This document shows, piece after piece, positions 57,158 through 64,000 of a DNA stretch of 64,000 nucleotides. Numbering within the stretch: the stretch's first letter is position 1; each line of letters opens with the position of its first letter. The notes beneath the pieces are model-generated. The model searched no databases. It was not told where the DNA came from and saw only the letters and a program-made list of their open reading frames with translations. This DNA is from Pseudomonas fragi (GTDB lineage Bacteria > Pseudomonadota > Gammaproteobacteria > Pseudomonadales > Pseudomonadaceae): contig NZ_CP104861.1 in assembly GCF_025426255.1 (NCBI RefSeq), forward strand, positions 992,001 to 1,056,000. The letters run 5' to 3'. The translations under genes and the position numbers were made by a program.

Positions 57158-58200
57158 AGCTGTTCCTCCAGCAGGCGCCAGCGCAGTTTTTCACCGGCGC
57201 GCAGCGGGATTACGGTCAGCGCGCCGAAAGGCAGGCTGGTAGGGGCGGTCCACTCCTGGCGAACCAGGGTGATTTGTTCGGTGCTGGCAGGCAATCCGTA
57301 GAAGCGCGGGCCATTCAGGCTGGCAAAGGCTTCCAGTTTGTCCAGCGCATTACGCTGTTCAAAGGCTTCTGCGTACATCTCAATGGCCGCATAGGCGGTG
57401 TAGCAACCTGCGCAACCGCACGCAGCTTCTTTGGCGTGCTGGGCATGTGGCGCCGAGTCGGTGCCCAGGAAGAACTTCTCGCTGCCGCTGGTGGCCGCAT
57501 CCAGCAGGGCTTCCTGGTGGGTGTTGCGCTTGAGGATCGGCAAGCAATAGAAGTGCGGGCGAATACCGCCAACCAGCATGTGATTGCGGTTGTAGAGCAG
57601 GTGATGAGCAGTAATGGTTGCGCCAACGTTGGCTGAAGCCTCGTTGACGAACTGCACTGCTTCTGCAGTGGTGATGTGCTCAAACACGACTTTAAGCGTC
57701 GGGAAGCGATCTACAACGCGGCGCATATGCTCGTCGATGAAGATTTTTTCGCGGTCAAAGACGTCCACGCCAGCGCGCGTGACTTCACCGTGGATCAGTA
57801 AAGGCATGCCAACTTCAGCCATGACTTCAAGAACCGGGAAGATCGCGTCGATGCTGGTCACGCCAGAGTCGGAGTTGGTCGTTGCCCCAGCCGGATACAG
57901 CTTGGCGGCATGGACGAATCCACTGGCCTTGGCCGTACGAATATCTTCCGGCTGTGTTCGATCGGTGAGGTACAGCACCATCAGCGGCTCGAAACGGCTA
58001 CCGGCCGGGCGAGCAGCCAAAATGCGCTGGCGGTAGGCATCGGCTTCGGCAGCGTTACGCACCGGAGGTACCAGGTTGGGCATGATGATGGCGCGGCCAA
58101 AAGTGCGCGCAACATCCGCGACAGTGTGAGGCAACACAGCACCATCGCGAAGATGTATATGCCAGTCGTCGGGACGCAGCAGGGTCAGGCGGTCAGACAT
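57154..58200 (-). CDS. pyrC: Dihydroorotase
   Basis: A 348-residue class II dihydroorotase, closing carbamoyl aspartate to dihydroorotate in pyrimidine synthesis. The metal site includes [10 protein letters not shown], the carboxylated Lys in [30 protein letters not shown] and GTDSAPH. The open frame reaches 58260, but the ATG at 58200 starts the canonical [13 protein letters not shown]. It is co-transcribed with rnt. Confidence 0.96.
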   Translation of the reverse strand: MSDRLTLLRPDDWHIHLRDGAVLPHTVADVARTFGRAIIMPNLVPPVRNAAEADAYRQRILAARPAGSRFEPLMVLYLTDRTQPEDIRTAKASGFVHAAKLYPAGATTNSDSGVTSIDAIFPVLEVMAEVGMPLLIHGEVTRAGVDVFDREKIFIDEHMRRVVDRFPTLKVVFEHITTAEAVQFVNEASANVGATITAHHLLYNRNHMLVGGIRPHFYCLPILKRNTHQEALLDAATSGSEKFFLGTDSAPHAQHAKEAACGCAGCYTAYAAIEMYAEAFEQRNALDKLEAFASLNGPRFYGLPASTEQITLVRQEWTAPTSLPFGALTVIPLRAGEKLRWRLLEEQL

Positions 58201-58355
58201 TGGGGATTCCAGGCGGGTCAAACTGATGTGAATGCTACCGGAAAAGACTCTATCAGGCACTCGCTATCAAGTTTTGTGATTGCTAACCGATATCTCATGC
58301 GTAAGCCGTATATCGGTTCTCGGTTTTTTTGCAGTGCAAGCCTTTGGAGCCACCC

Positions 58356-59261
58356 GTGCGCCAGCGTTATTTCATCCTGCTCAGTATGTTTGCCAGCCTG
58401 CCGGCCATGGCTCTGACTTTCCAGACGCGGCTGGAGAATATCGAGTGGAAAGTGGAAGGTGACAAATTCGAATGCCGCCTGATCCAGCCCATTACCGATT
58501 TCGGCTCAGGAGCGTTTGTACGTCGCGCAGGAGAACAGGCCGTTTTCCGCCTCAATGCCTCTAACTCGATGCTCGGCGAGGGTTCTGCAAAACTGTTGGC
58601 CGCCGCTGCACCGTGGCAACCGGGCAGAGGGGATATTGACCTGGGGTCGGTGCGCATAGGGCGTGGGCAGATACTGTTCAACAGTTCCCAAGCCCAGGCT
58701 GCAAGTTTGTTTCGCGGGCTGCTTGAAGGGCGTAGCCCGTTGCTCAGGCACTACTCCCGAGAGGGTGGCGTCTCGGAAGTGCGCCTGTTGCCGGCAAGGT
58801 TTCGCCAGGCTTACGGGGATTACGAGGCCTGTACCGCAAAGCTTTTACCCAAAAATTTCGAACAGGTCAGGCAAAGCCGGATTGGGTTTCCTGGTGGCGG
58901 TACCGAGTTGGACGCCACTGCCCGGATCAGCTTGCAAGTCATGGTGGAATACTTGAGAGCAGACCCAACGGTCAATCACGTCTCATTGGACGGCTATTCG
59001 GACAATTTGGGTAATCGCCTGACCAATCGTGAGCTGTCACGACGCCGGGCACTGGCTGTTATGGATTACTTCAAGGAACATGGTCTGCAGGAGTCGCAGA
59101 TCACGGTTCGCTTCCATGGCGAGCAATACCCGCTGGTCCCTAATAGCAACCGAGCAAATCGTGCCAAAAACCGCCGGGTCAGTGTCCGTCTGGAGCGACT
59201 TCCCATGCCAGAAAAAGCTGCTCCGGCACAGGGTGTTACCAACCCTGCAGCGATTTCCTGA
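58356..59261 (+). CDS. motY: Sodium/proton-type flagellar protein MotY
   Basis: A 301-residue periplasmic protein. The signal peptide is RQRYFILLSMFASLPAMA, with cleavage before LTFQ. The N-terminal MotY domain (about 20-155) is followed by an OmpA-like peptidoglycan-binding domain (VNHVSLDGYSDNLGNRLTNR, ELSRRRALAVMDYF, NRANRAKNRRVSV). MotY forms the T-ring that anchors stators in polar flagella of Pseudomonas and Vibrio. The start is a GTG at 58356 with GGAG 7 bases upstream. It matches the P. aeruginosa motY neighbourhood. Confidence 0.9.
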   Translation: MRQRYFILLSMFASLPAMALTFQTRLENIEWKVEGDKFECRLIQPITDFGSGAFVRRAGEQAVFRLNASNSMLGEGSAKLLAAAAPWQPGRGDIDLGSVRIGRGQILFNSSQAQAASLFRGLLEGRSPLLRHYSREGGVSEVRLLPARFRQAYGDYEACTAKLLPKNFEQVRQSRIGFPGGGTELDATARISLQVMVEYLRADPTVNHVSLDGYSDNLGNRLTNRELSRRRALAVMDYFKEHGLQESQITVRFHGEQYPLVPNSNRANRAKNRRVSVRLERLPMPEKAAPAQGVTNPAAIS

Positions 59262-59293
59262 GGTAGCGGTCTCGTCGCCCCTTTGACATAAAC

Positions 59294-59330
59294 TGTCGCT
59301 TTGTCGTCTTAAGCTGTCGCGCCTCTGTAA
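59294..59330 (+). promoter_or_regulatory. ArgR sites in the argG promoter
   Basis: Two TGTCGC direct repeats begin at 59294 and 59315, 21 bases apart (two helical turns). The second fits TGTCGC-N8-AA exactly. They follow a TTGACA hexamer (59283-59288), so ArgR binding here would cover the argG promoter. Confidence 0.65.
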
Positions 59331-59388
59331 ATTAATGGATATGGGCGGTAGACTGTTCGGCTTTTCGAACAACCCGTGGAGTGATGGC

Positions 59389-60606
59389 ATGGCGGACGTA
59401 AACAAGGTCGTTTTGGCTTATTCGGGCGGCCTGGACACTTCGGTGATCCTGAAGTGGCTGCAGGATACTTATAACTGTGAAGTCGTAACCTTTACCGCTG
59501 ACCTGGGTCAGGGCGAAGAGGTCGAACCTGCACGTGCCAAGGCGCAAGCCATGGGCGTTAAGGAAATCTACATTGATGACCTGCGTGAAGAGTTTGTTCG
59601 AGACTTCGTTTTCCCGATGTTCCGTGCCAACACCGTTTACGAAGGCGAGTACCTGCTGGGTACCTCAATCGCTCGTCCGCTGATTGCTAAACGCCTGATT
59701 GAAATCGCCAACGAAACTGGTGCAGATGCCATTTCGCACGGCGCAACGGGTAAAGGGAATGACCAGGTTCGTTTTGAACTGGGCGCCTATGCCTTGAAGC
59801 CAGGGGTGAAGGTTATTGCTCCTTGGCGTGAATGGGATTTGCTCTCCCGTGAAAAGCTGATGGATTACGCTGAAAAGCACAATATCCCGATCGAGCGTCA
59901 TGGCAAGAAGAAGTCTCCTTACTCGATGGACGCCAACTTGCTGCATATCTCTTACGAGGGCGGCGTGCTGGAAGATACCTGGACCGAGCATGAAGAAGAC
60001 ATGTGGCGTTGGACCAAGTCGCCAGAAGACGCGCCTAACACGCCGACTTATCTGGAACTGACTTACCGCAACGGCGATATCGTTGCTCTTGACGGTGTTG
60101 AAATGACACCCGCCACCGTATTGGCAACGCTTAACCGTATCGGCGGAGAGAATGGTATCGGTCGTCTCGACATCGTTGAGAACCGTTACGTCGGCATGAA
60201 GTCCCGTGGTTGCTACGAAACCCCGGGTGGCACCATTATGTTGCGTGCTCACCGTGCCATTGAGTCGATTACTCTGGATCGTGAAGTGGCTCACCTCAAA
60301 GATGAGTTGATGCCTAAGTACGCCAGCCTGATCTACACCGGGTACTGGTGGAGCCCAGAGCGCATCATGCTGCAGCAAATGATTGATGCTTCTCAGGCCC
60401 ACGTTAACGGTGTCGTTCGCCTAAAACTGTACAAAGGCAATGTGATCGTGACAGGTCGAAAGTCTGACGAGTCGTTGTTTGATGCAAACATTGCAACGTT
60501 TGAAGAAGATGGCGGAGCCTACAATCAGGCCGACGCAGCCGGCTTCATCAAGTTGAATGCCTTGCGCATGCGAATTGCGGCAAACAAAGGCCGTAAGTTG
60601 TTCTGA
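59389..60606 (+). CDS. argG: Argininosuccinate synthase
   Basis: A 405-residue ATP-dependent enzyme joining citrulline and aspartate. The PP-loop ATPase motif is [18 protein letters not shown] at residues 6-23, and [17 protein letters not shown] is intact. The open frame extends upstream to 59335, but the ATG at 59389 has GGAG nearby and starts the canonical [13 protein letters not shown]. It acts after ArgF in the arginine pathway. An intrinsic terminator follows. Confidence 0.97.
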   Translation: MADVNKVVLAYSGGLDTSVILKWLQDTYNCEVVTFTADLGQGEEVEPARAKAQAMGVKEIYIDDLREEFVRDFVFPMFRANTVYEGEYLLGTSIARPLIAKRLIEIANETGADAISHGATGKGNDQVRFELGAYALKPGVKVIAPWREWDLLSREKLMDYAEKHNIPIERHGKKKSPYSMDANLLHISYEGGVLEDTWTEHEEDMWRWTKSPEDAPNTPTYLELTYRNGDIVALDGVEMTPATVLATLNRIGGENGIGRLDIVENRYVGMKSRGCYETPGGTIMLRAHRAIESITLDREVAHLKDELMPKYASLIYTGYWWSPERIMLQQMIDASQAHVNGVVRLKLYKGNVIVTGRKSDESLFDANIATFEEDGGAYNQADAAGFIKLNALRMRIAANKGRKLF

Positions 60607-60619
60607 TACGACCCGGATT

Positions 60620-60655
60620 AAAAAAGCCCCGGCCATTTGGTCGGGGCTTTTTTTT
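60620..60655 (+). terminator. Terminator of argG
   Basis: AAAAAGCCCCG and CGGGGCTTTTT form the stem, extended by GG/CC and a loop of about 8 bases, followed by further T residues. It lies about 15 bases after the argG stop and may also end the gene read from the opposite strand. Confidence 0.93.
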
Positions 60656-60664
60656 GCTTGGAAT

Positions 60665-61477
60665 TCAGTAGTTTATCGAAAGAGAGGGCGGGTTTACGAT
60701 GTTGAGTATATGCGTGTCAGTGTTGTAGGTGATGACGGTAGATTGAGACGTAAATAGTAGGTTTTTAGAGAGGGCAATAGAGCGCTTTAGCGTCTCTGGC
60801 GGAATGTCGGACTGCCTGTTTGTTAATAAAAAAAGCAGGTCATTTTTAGACGTGTTGTTTTTGTGCTTGTGTGGCATTTTGCAATGCGTATGGAGTGCCT
60901 CCAGGATGTTCGATGTGTTGTTTAGTCGTTGCAGGGGGGGATGGCTAAGGTTTAACAAATGAATATTTTTAAATGCGGAGCTCTCTATGAGCACGTACTT
61001 AGGTAGCGGTCGATTTGCAGATGTGTTGTTTGTCCAGTTGGACGCTGTTGGTGTGGAATCGTAGGTTCTGTGGCCTTGTGGAAGAAAAGTAAAAGCAGGT
61101 GGGCTGAAAGAGTGAAAGCTCGTGCCGGGGTGATGATGCCGTGAACAGGCCAGTGCCGGAACTTTCGTGCTCTTGAATGTTAGCGTTTGTCCTGCATAGG
61201 CGGCAGGGGTATACGATGTCGTTTTGGGGTGGCTGTCAGCCTTGGATAAGTCGGAAGGCGTGTAAAGTGTTTTGTTGTTGAAGTTCAAGGTCAGGAAAAA
61301 TAGCGTAACTAGAAGCGTTGGGAATACAACAAGGAACCAGATGTATATATTCTGATGCTCAATATCTATATAGGGCAATGAAACGGCAGCGGAAGCCTCG
61401 GTCAACATCGAGAAAATGGCGATCACTGTGAGTGGGTTGTTGATTTTTAAATTATTTTTAATCATGAGGAAGGCCAT
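60665..61477 (-). CDS. Unrecognised membrane protein with Asn/Ser/Thr-rich tail
   Basis: A 270-residue product that I cannot assign. The first 75 residues hold two likely membrane helices (LTVIAIFSMLTEASAAVSLP and IYIWFLVVFPTLLVTLFFLT), ending LNFNNKTLYTPSDL. That combination resembles a short two-helix domain seen in uncharacterised bacterial proteins. The rest is polar, rich in Asn, Ser, Thr, His and Pro. Neither possible ATG (61477, 61465) has a Shine-Dalgarno sequence. Base composition is AT-rich with A/C bias on its coding strand, unlike neighbouring genes, pointing to horizontal origin. It could be a real but recently acquired gene, or a decayed one. Confidence 0.5.
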   Translation of the reverse strand: MAFLMIKNNLKINNPLTVIAIFSMLTEASAAVSLPYIDIEHQNIYIWFLVVFPTLLVTLFFLTLNFNNKTLYTPSDLSKADSHPKTTSYTPAAYAGQTLTFKSTKVPALACSRHHHPGTSFHSFSPPAFTFLPQGHRTYDSTPTASNWTNNTSANRPLPKYVLIESSAFKNIHLLNLSHPPLQRLNNTSNILEALHTHCKMPHKHKNNTSKNDLLFLLTNRQSDIPPETLKRSIALSKNLLFTSQSTVITYNTDTHILNIVNPPSLSINY

Positions 61478-62445
61478 AGTTATGTAGTTTAAAAGTGTTG
61501 GGCTAGTGAAGGATAGCTAGTGCGCGATTGCGCGGTGGACTGAAGGGCGAAGAATCTTGATTTTTATGGCAGGGTTGCTTTGAAGTTAGACGCATTTTTT
61601 TGAAATCGCAAATGGGATGTAAGTGTTACTCGTCATGTTAATGGGTGGGGCTTTTGGTTTTGTTGGTTGCTTGAATATTGTGTAGGCGTTTTGGTGTTAT
61701 CTGTGGTGAGTTCTATAGGAGTGGTTAAGGCTGGGGAGTAGGGCGCTGTAAGTTTTTTATGAGTGGCTCGAGTGTGGCTGGAGGTGCGGTGTTTTAAGTT
61801 GTTTGTTGGTGGGTTTTTTTATCATTTTTTTGTGTTCTTGTTCGGTCGCTTGTTTTTTGAATTGACTGAGTGTGAGTCTTTTTTTTGATATGTTTTAATT
61901 TGGGGTGTTTTCTGATTGATCTGTAGTCCTATTCTGTAAGTACAAAATTGTAATATTTTTCTCTGGAAAAATAGTAGATTTAAGTCTCGCTGGATGTTGA
62001 GAGGTTTGGGGCTGAGGTTTTGTTGATTTTTGATTGGCCTGTGTGGTGATTTCCGAACAGAGGGGATGCTCTGTAATTAAGTTATTGTTGTGCTGAGGTA
62101 TTTATATATCAAGGAGGGTTTTGTAGGGAGTCAGTATTTATTTTGGGTTTTTGTTTGTTTTAAGGGTTTTCTGCTAATTGTGAGAAGGTGCGCCAGTGAT
62201 CATGGGGCTTGTGTTTTAAATATTAAAGTGGTCTTGCAGTAGTGATTTTTGCATGTGAGGCTATTTGCGTTAGCGTGAAATATAGGCTTAGTTTTAATGG
62301 GCTATTTCTGTAGGGTAATTCTTTAATATCTGTAGGAAGTGTCTTTGGTTGTTGATGCTTGGGGGGGGACACTATGCCCAGGTTGTTATGACTAGGCTAT
62401 TGTGCTGGTTCTAAAAATTCGAACAGCGATAAATTGGAATTACCC
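61478..62445. other. AT-rich non-coding stretch with T/G bias
   Basis: Nearly 1 kb without an open frame of 60 codons. The + strand is strikingly T/G-rich: in 61621-61680, 46 of 60 bases are T or G. It contrasts with the GC-rich, gene-dense flanks. It must contain the promoter of the response regulator at 62446. No RNA gene or repeat family is recognised. Confidence 0.6.
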
Positions 62446-63072
62446 ATGAATAAAGTGCTGATCGTGGATGATCATCCTGTAATTCGTCTGGCTGTGCGTA
62501 TGCTCATGGAACGACATGGCTATGAAGTCATCGCAGAGACGGACAATGGAGTGGATGCTTTACAGCTTGCGCGTGAGTACGCGCCTGACATTGTGATTTT
62601 GGATATAGGAATACCTAAACTTGACGGGCTTGAAGTTATAGCTCGGTTGTCTACGCCTGCAGTGCCTATTAAGGTGTTGGTGCTAACCTCACAAGCGCCA
62701 GGTCACTTCTCCATGCGCTGCATGCAGGCCGGTGCAGCAGGTTATGTGTGCAAACAGCAGGATTTAACCGAACTGTTGAGTGCAATCAAGGCTGTGCTGT
62801 CAGGCTATAGCTACTTCCCTAATCAGGCGCTGCACTCTGTGCGATCAAGTCTGGGGAATGCCAGTGAGGCTGATATGGTCAATCGGCTTTCAGGGCGCGA
62901 GATGATGGTTCTACAGCAGTTAGCAAGGGGGAAAAGTAACAAGGAAATCGCAGATGGGATGTTTCTGAGTAATAAAACGGTAAGTACCTACAAAACGCGC
63001 CTTTTATTGAAGCTCAATGCTCGCTCACTCGTTGATTTGATCGAGCTTGCACAGCGCAATGGTCTGGTATGA
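62446..63072 (+). CDS. NarL/FixJ-family response regulator
   Basis: A 208-residue response regulator: receiver domain with phosphoacceptor Asp53 (DIVILDIGIPKLDGLEVI) and C-terminal LuxR-type HTH (NRLSGREMMVLQQLARGKSN, KEIADGMFLSNKTVSTYKTR). It resembles the EvgA/FimZ/RocA subgroup. The frame opens with a TTG at 62434, but the ATG at 62446 with upstream GGAA starts the conserved NKVLIVDDHPVIRLA. No sensor kinase is adjacent, so it is an orphan. It faces the AT-rich island upstream. Confidence 0.9.
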   Translation: MNKVLIVDDHPVIRLAVRMLMERHGYEVIAETDNGVDALQLAREYAPDIVILDIGIPKLDGLEVIARLSTPAVPIKVLVLTSQAPGHFSMRCMQAGAAGYVCKQQDLTELLSAIKAVLSGYSYFPNQALHSVRSSLGNASEADMVNRLSGREMMVLQQLARGKSNKEIADGMFLSNKTVSTYKTRLLLKLNARSLVDLIELAQRNGLV

Positions 63073-63115
63073 GGGAGGGGGGGTGAGGGTGTGATCCCCC
63101 CACCAGCCTCTGAAT

Positions 63116-63141
63116 AAAAGCCTCCGCTAAAGGAGGCTTTT
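63116..63141. terminator. Bidirectional terminator after the response regulator
   Basis: AAAAGCCTCC and GGAGGCTTTT form a perfect 10-base stem with a 6-base loop. It lies between the convergent response regulator gene and the PA3496-family gene. Confidence 0.88.
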
Positions 63142-63160
63142 GAGGGTTTTGTGCAAGGGA

Positions 63161-63343
63161 TTAGAGATCGTACCCATAATCTTCGAGCTCTTTTCTGAGC
63201 CGTTTTTCTTCTAGAAGCGCGTCAATAGTACGACGTTTAGCCAAATTGGTTTTAGCCACCTCGACAACAGGCTCCACGATCTCTTCCTGATCGGCGATTG
63301 CAAAATCTTCTTCTACTTCCAGTTCTTCTTTGCCAGTGCTCAT
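63161..63343 (-). CDS. PA3496-family small acidic protein
   Basis: A 60-residue, highly charged protein: acidic N-terminal half (EELEVEEDFAIADQEEIVEP) and a basic/helical C-terminal half (KRRTIDALLEEKRLRKELED) ending YGYDL. It matches the small protein PA3496 encoded next to nth in P. aeruginosa, annotated as a putative envelope integrity protein. Function has not been established from sequence. Confidence 0.8.
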   Translation of the reverse strand: MSTGKEELEVEEDFAIADQEEIVEPVVEVAKTNLAKRRTIDALLEEKRLRKELEDYGYDL

Positions 63344-63449
63344 TCAGTTCACTCCAGGCTAAGACAGTCAATGGCGCCCCTTATAGCGATAATCACTGCG
63401 CGGGTAAAAAAGATTTTCTCAATCGATCAGTCCATAAAATCTCTATCGG

Positions 63450-64000
63450 TCAATCATCAGAGGTTTTTTCCTTGAATTCGCACAGGTCTTCTATGCGACA
63501 GCTTCCACAACGAGGCTTGCGCGCCTGGCAGACGTAGCGCCCATGCAGGATGAGCCAGTGATGGGCGTCCAGCAGATACGGTTTGGGTACGTGCTTCATC
63601 AGGTTCTTTTCTACTTCCACCACATTCTTGCCTGGCGCAATTGCGGTTCGGTTGCTGACCCTGAAAATATGGGTGTCTACAGCCATTGTCAGCTGTCTGA
63701 AGGCTGTGTTGAGAACGACATTTGCAGTTTTGCGGCCTACACCAGGAAGCGCCTCAAGCTCTTCTCGCGTCTGCGGAACCTGACTGCCATGACGTTCAAT
63801 CAATAAACGGCAGGTTTCAATCACGTTTTTGGCCTTGCTGTTATACAAGCCAATAGTCTTGATGTACTGCGACAGCCCATCTACTCCCAGAGCGTAGATG
63901 GCTTCTGGTGTATTGGCGACTGGAAACAATTTGGCCATTGCCTTGTTGACGCTTACGTCAGTGGCTTGAGCGGACAAAATTACCGCAATCAACAGCTCAA
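63450..64000 (-). CDS. nth: Endonuclease III (5' partial)
   Basis: The C-terminal 183 or so residues of the base-excision DNA glycosylase/AP lyase. The helix-hairpin-helix LPGVGRKTANVV includes the catalytic Lys and TMAVDTHIFRVSNR the catalytic Asp. The [4Fe-4S] ligands appear as C-x6-C-x2-C-x5-C (CQARKPRCGSCRIEDLC). The family is about 212 residues long, so roughly 30 N-terminal residues lie beyond the window edge; the frame is open to the last base and reads ELLIAVILSAQATD. Confidence 0.96.
   Translation of the reverse strand, partial: ELLIAVILSAQATDVSVNKAMAKLFPVANTPEAIYALGVDGLSQYIKTIGLYNSKAKNVIETCRLLIERHGSQVPQTREELEALPGVGRKTANVVLNTAFRQLTMAVDTHIFRVSNRTAIAPGKNVVEVEKNLMKHVPKPYLLDAHHWLILHGRYVCQARKPRCGSCRIEDLCEFKEKTSDD

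Overview
The window reads as an ordinary chromosomal segment of a Pseudomonas, most likely from the P. fluorescens lineage. The block argF, grxD, bacterioferritin, bfd, peroxiredoxin, rnt, pyrC, motY, argG keeps an order I recall from P. aeruginosa. The glpFKRD cluster, the aatJQMP plus aauSR glutamate/aspartate system and the metR/metE pair are also arranged as in pseudomonads. The genes are GC-rich with typical Pseudomonas codon use. At least five of the longer intergenic gaps carry REP/REPIN-type inverted repeats of two families. No rRNA, tRNA, CRISPR array, insertion sequence or prophage was recognised.

Layout. 1-8.3 kb: the end of a Pr6Pr membrane protein, a YqjI/YqjH-like metal-responsive repressor and ferric-chelate reductase operon, a large bifunctional penicillin-binding protein, a ProY-like permease and an OpgC-like acyltransferase. 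8.6-13.6 kb: a 1668-residue leucine-rich-repeat protein ending in a NEL-type E3 ubiquitin ligase domain, which is a putative effector. 13.8-20.9 kb: an FMN-binding glutamate synthase family protein, a NUDIX-LysE-GNAT operon, and divergent metR/metE. 21.2-28.1 kb: a Tc insecticidal-toxin A component split into two genes (TcaA-like and TcaB-like), with no TcB or TcC partner in the window. 28.2-35.4 kb: a tightly overlapping six-gene operon (HAD phosphatase, class III aminotransferase, alpha/beta hydrolase, GNAT/FemAB-like protein, sensor kinase, sigma-54 activator). It has a good sigma-54 promoter and a palindromic enhancer candidate in front, so it may be a self-activating metabolic system of unknown product. 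35.6-38.2 kb: a MipA/OmpV porin-like protein, then an arginase-fold protein with two half-size EamA transporters.

38.3-45.5 kb: GlpM-family protein, aauR, aauS and the aatJQMP ABC transporter with its own sigma-54 promoter. 45.7-50.9 kb: glycerol catabolism (glpD, glpR, glpK, glpF) with candidate GlpR sites. 51.2-60.6 kb: ybaK, an Fbp-type ABC ATPase, argF, grxD, bacterioferritin, bfd (with Fur box), peroxiredoxin, rnt, pyrC, motY and argG. Both argF and argG have matches to the Pseudomonas ArgR motif. 60.7-62.4 kb: an AT-rich island with a strong T/G bias on the + strand, carrying one unrecognised membrane protein and about 1 kb without genes. 62.4-64 kb: a NarL-type response regulator, a PA3496-family small protein, and nth, which runs off the window.

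The most unusual parts are the six-gene sigma-54 operon, the NEL-type ligase, the orphan two-piece TcA with its AT-rich internal segment, the arginase-fold/EamA operon and the biased AT-rich island.
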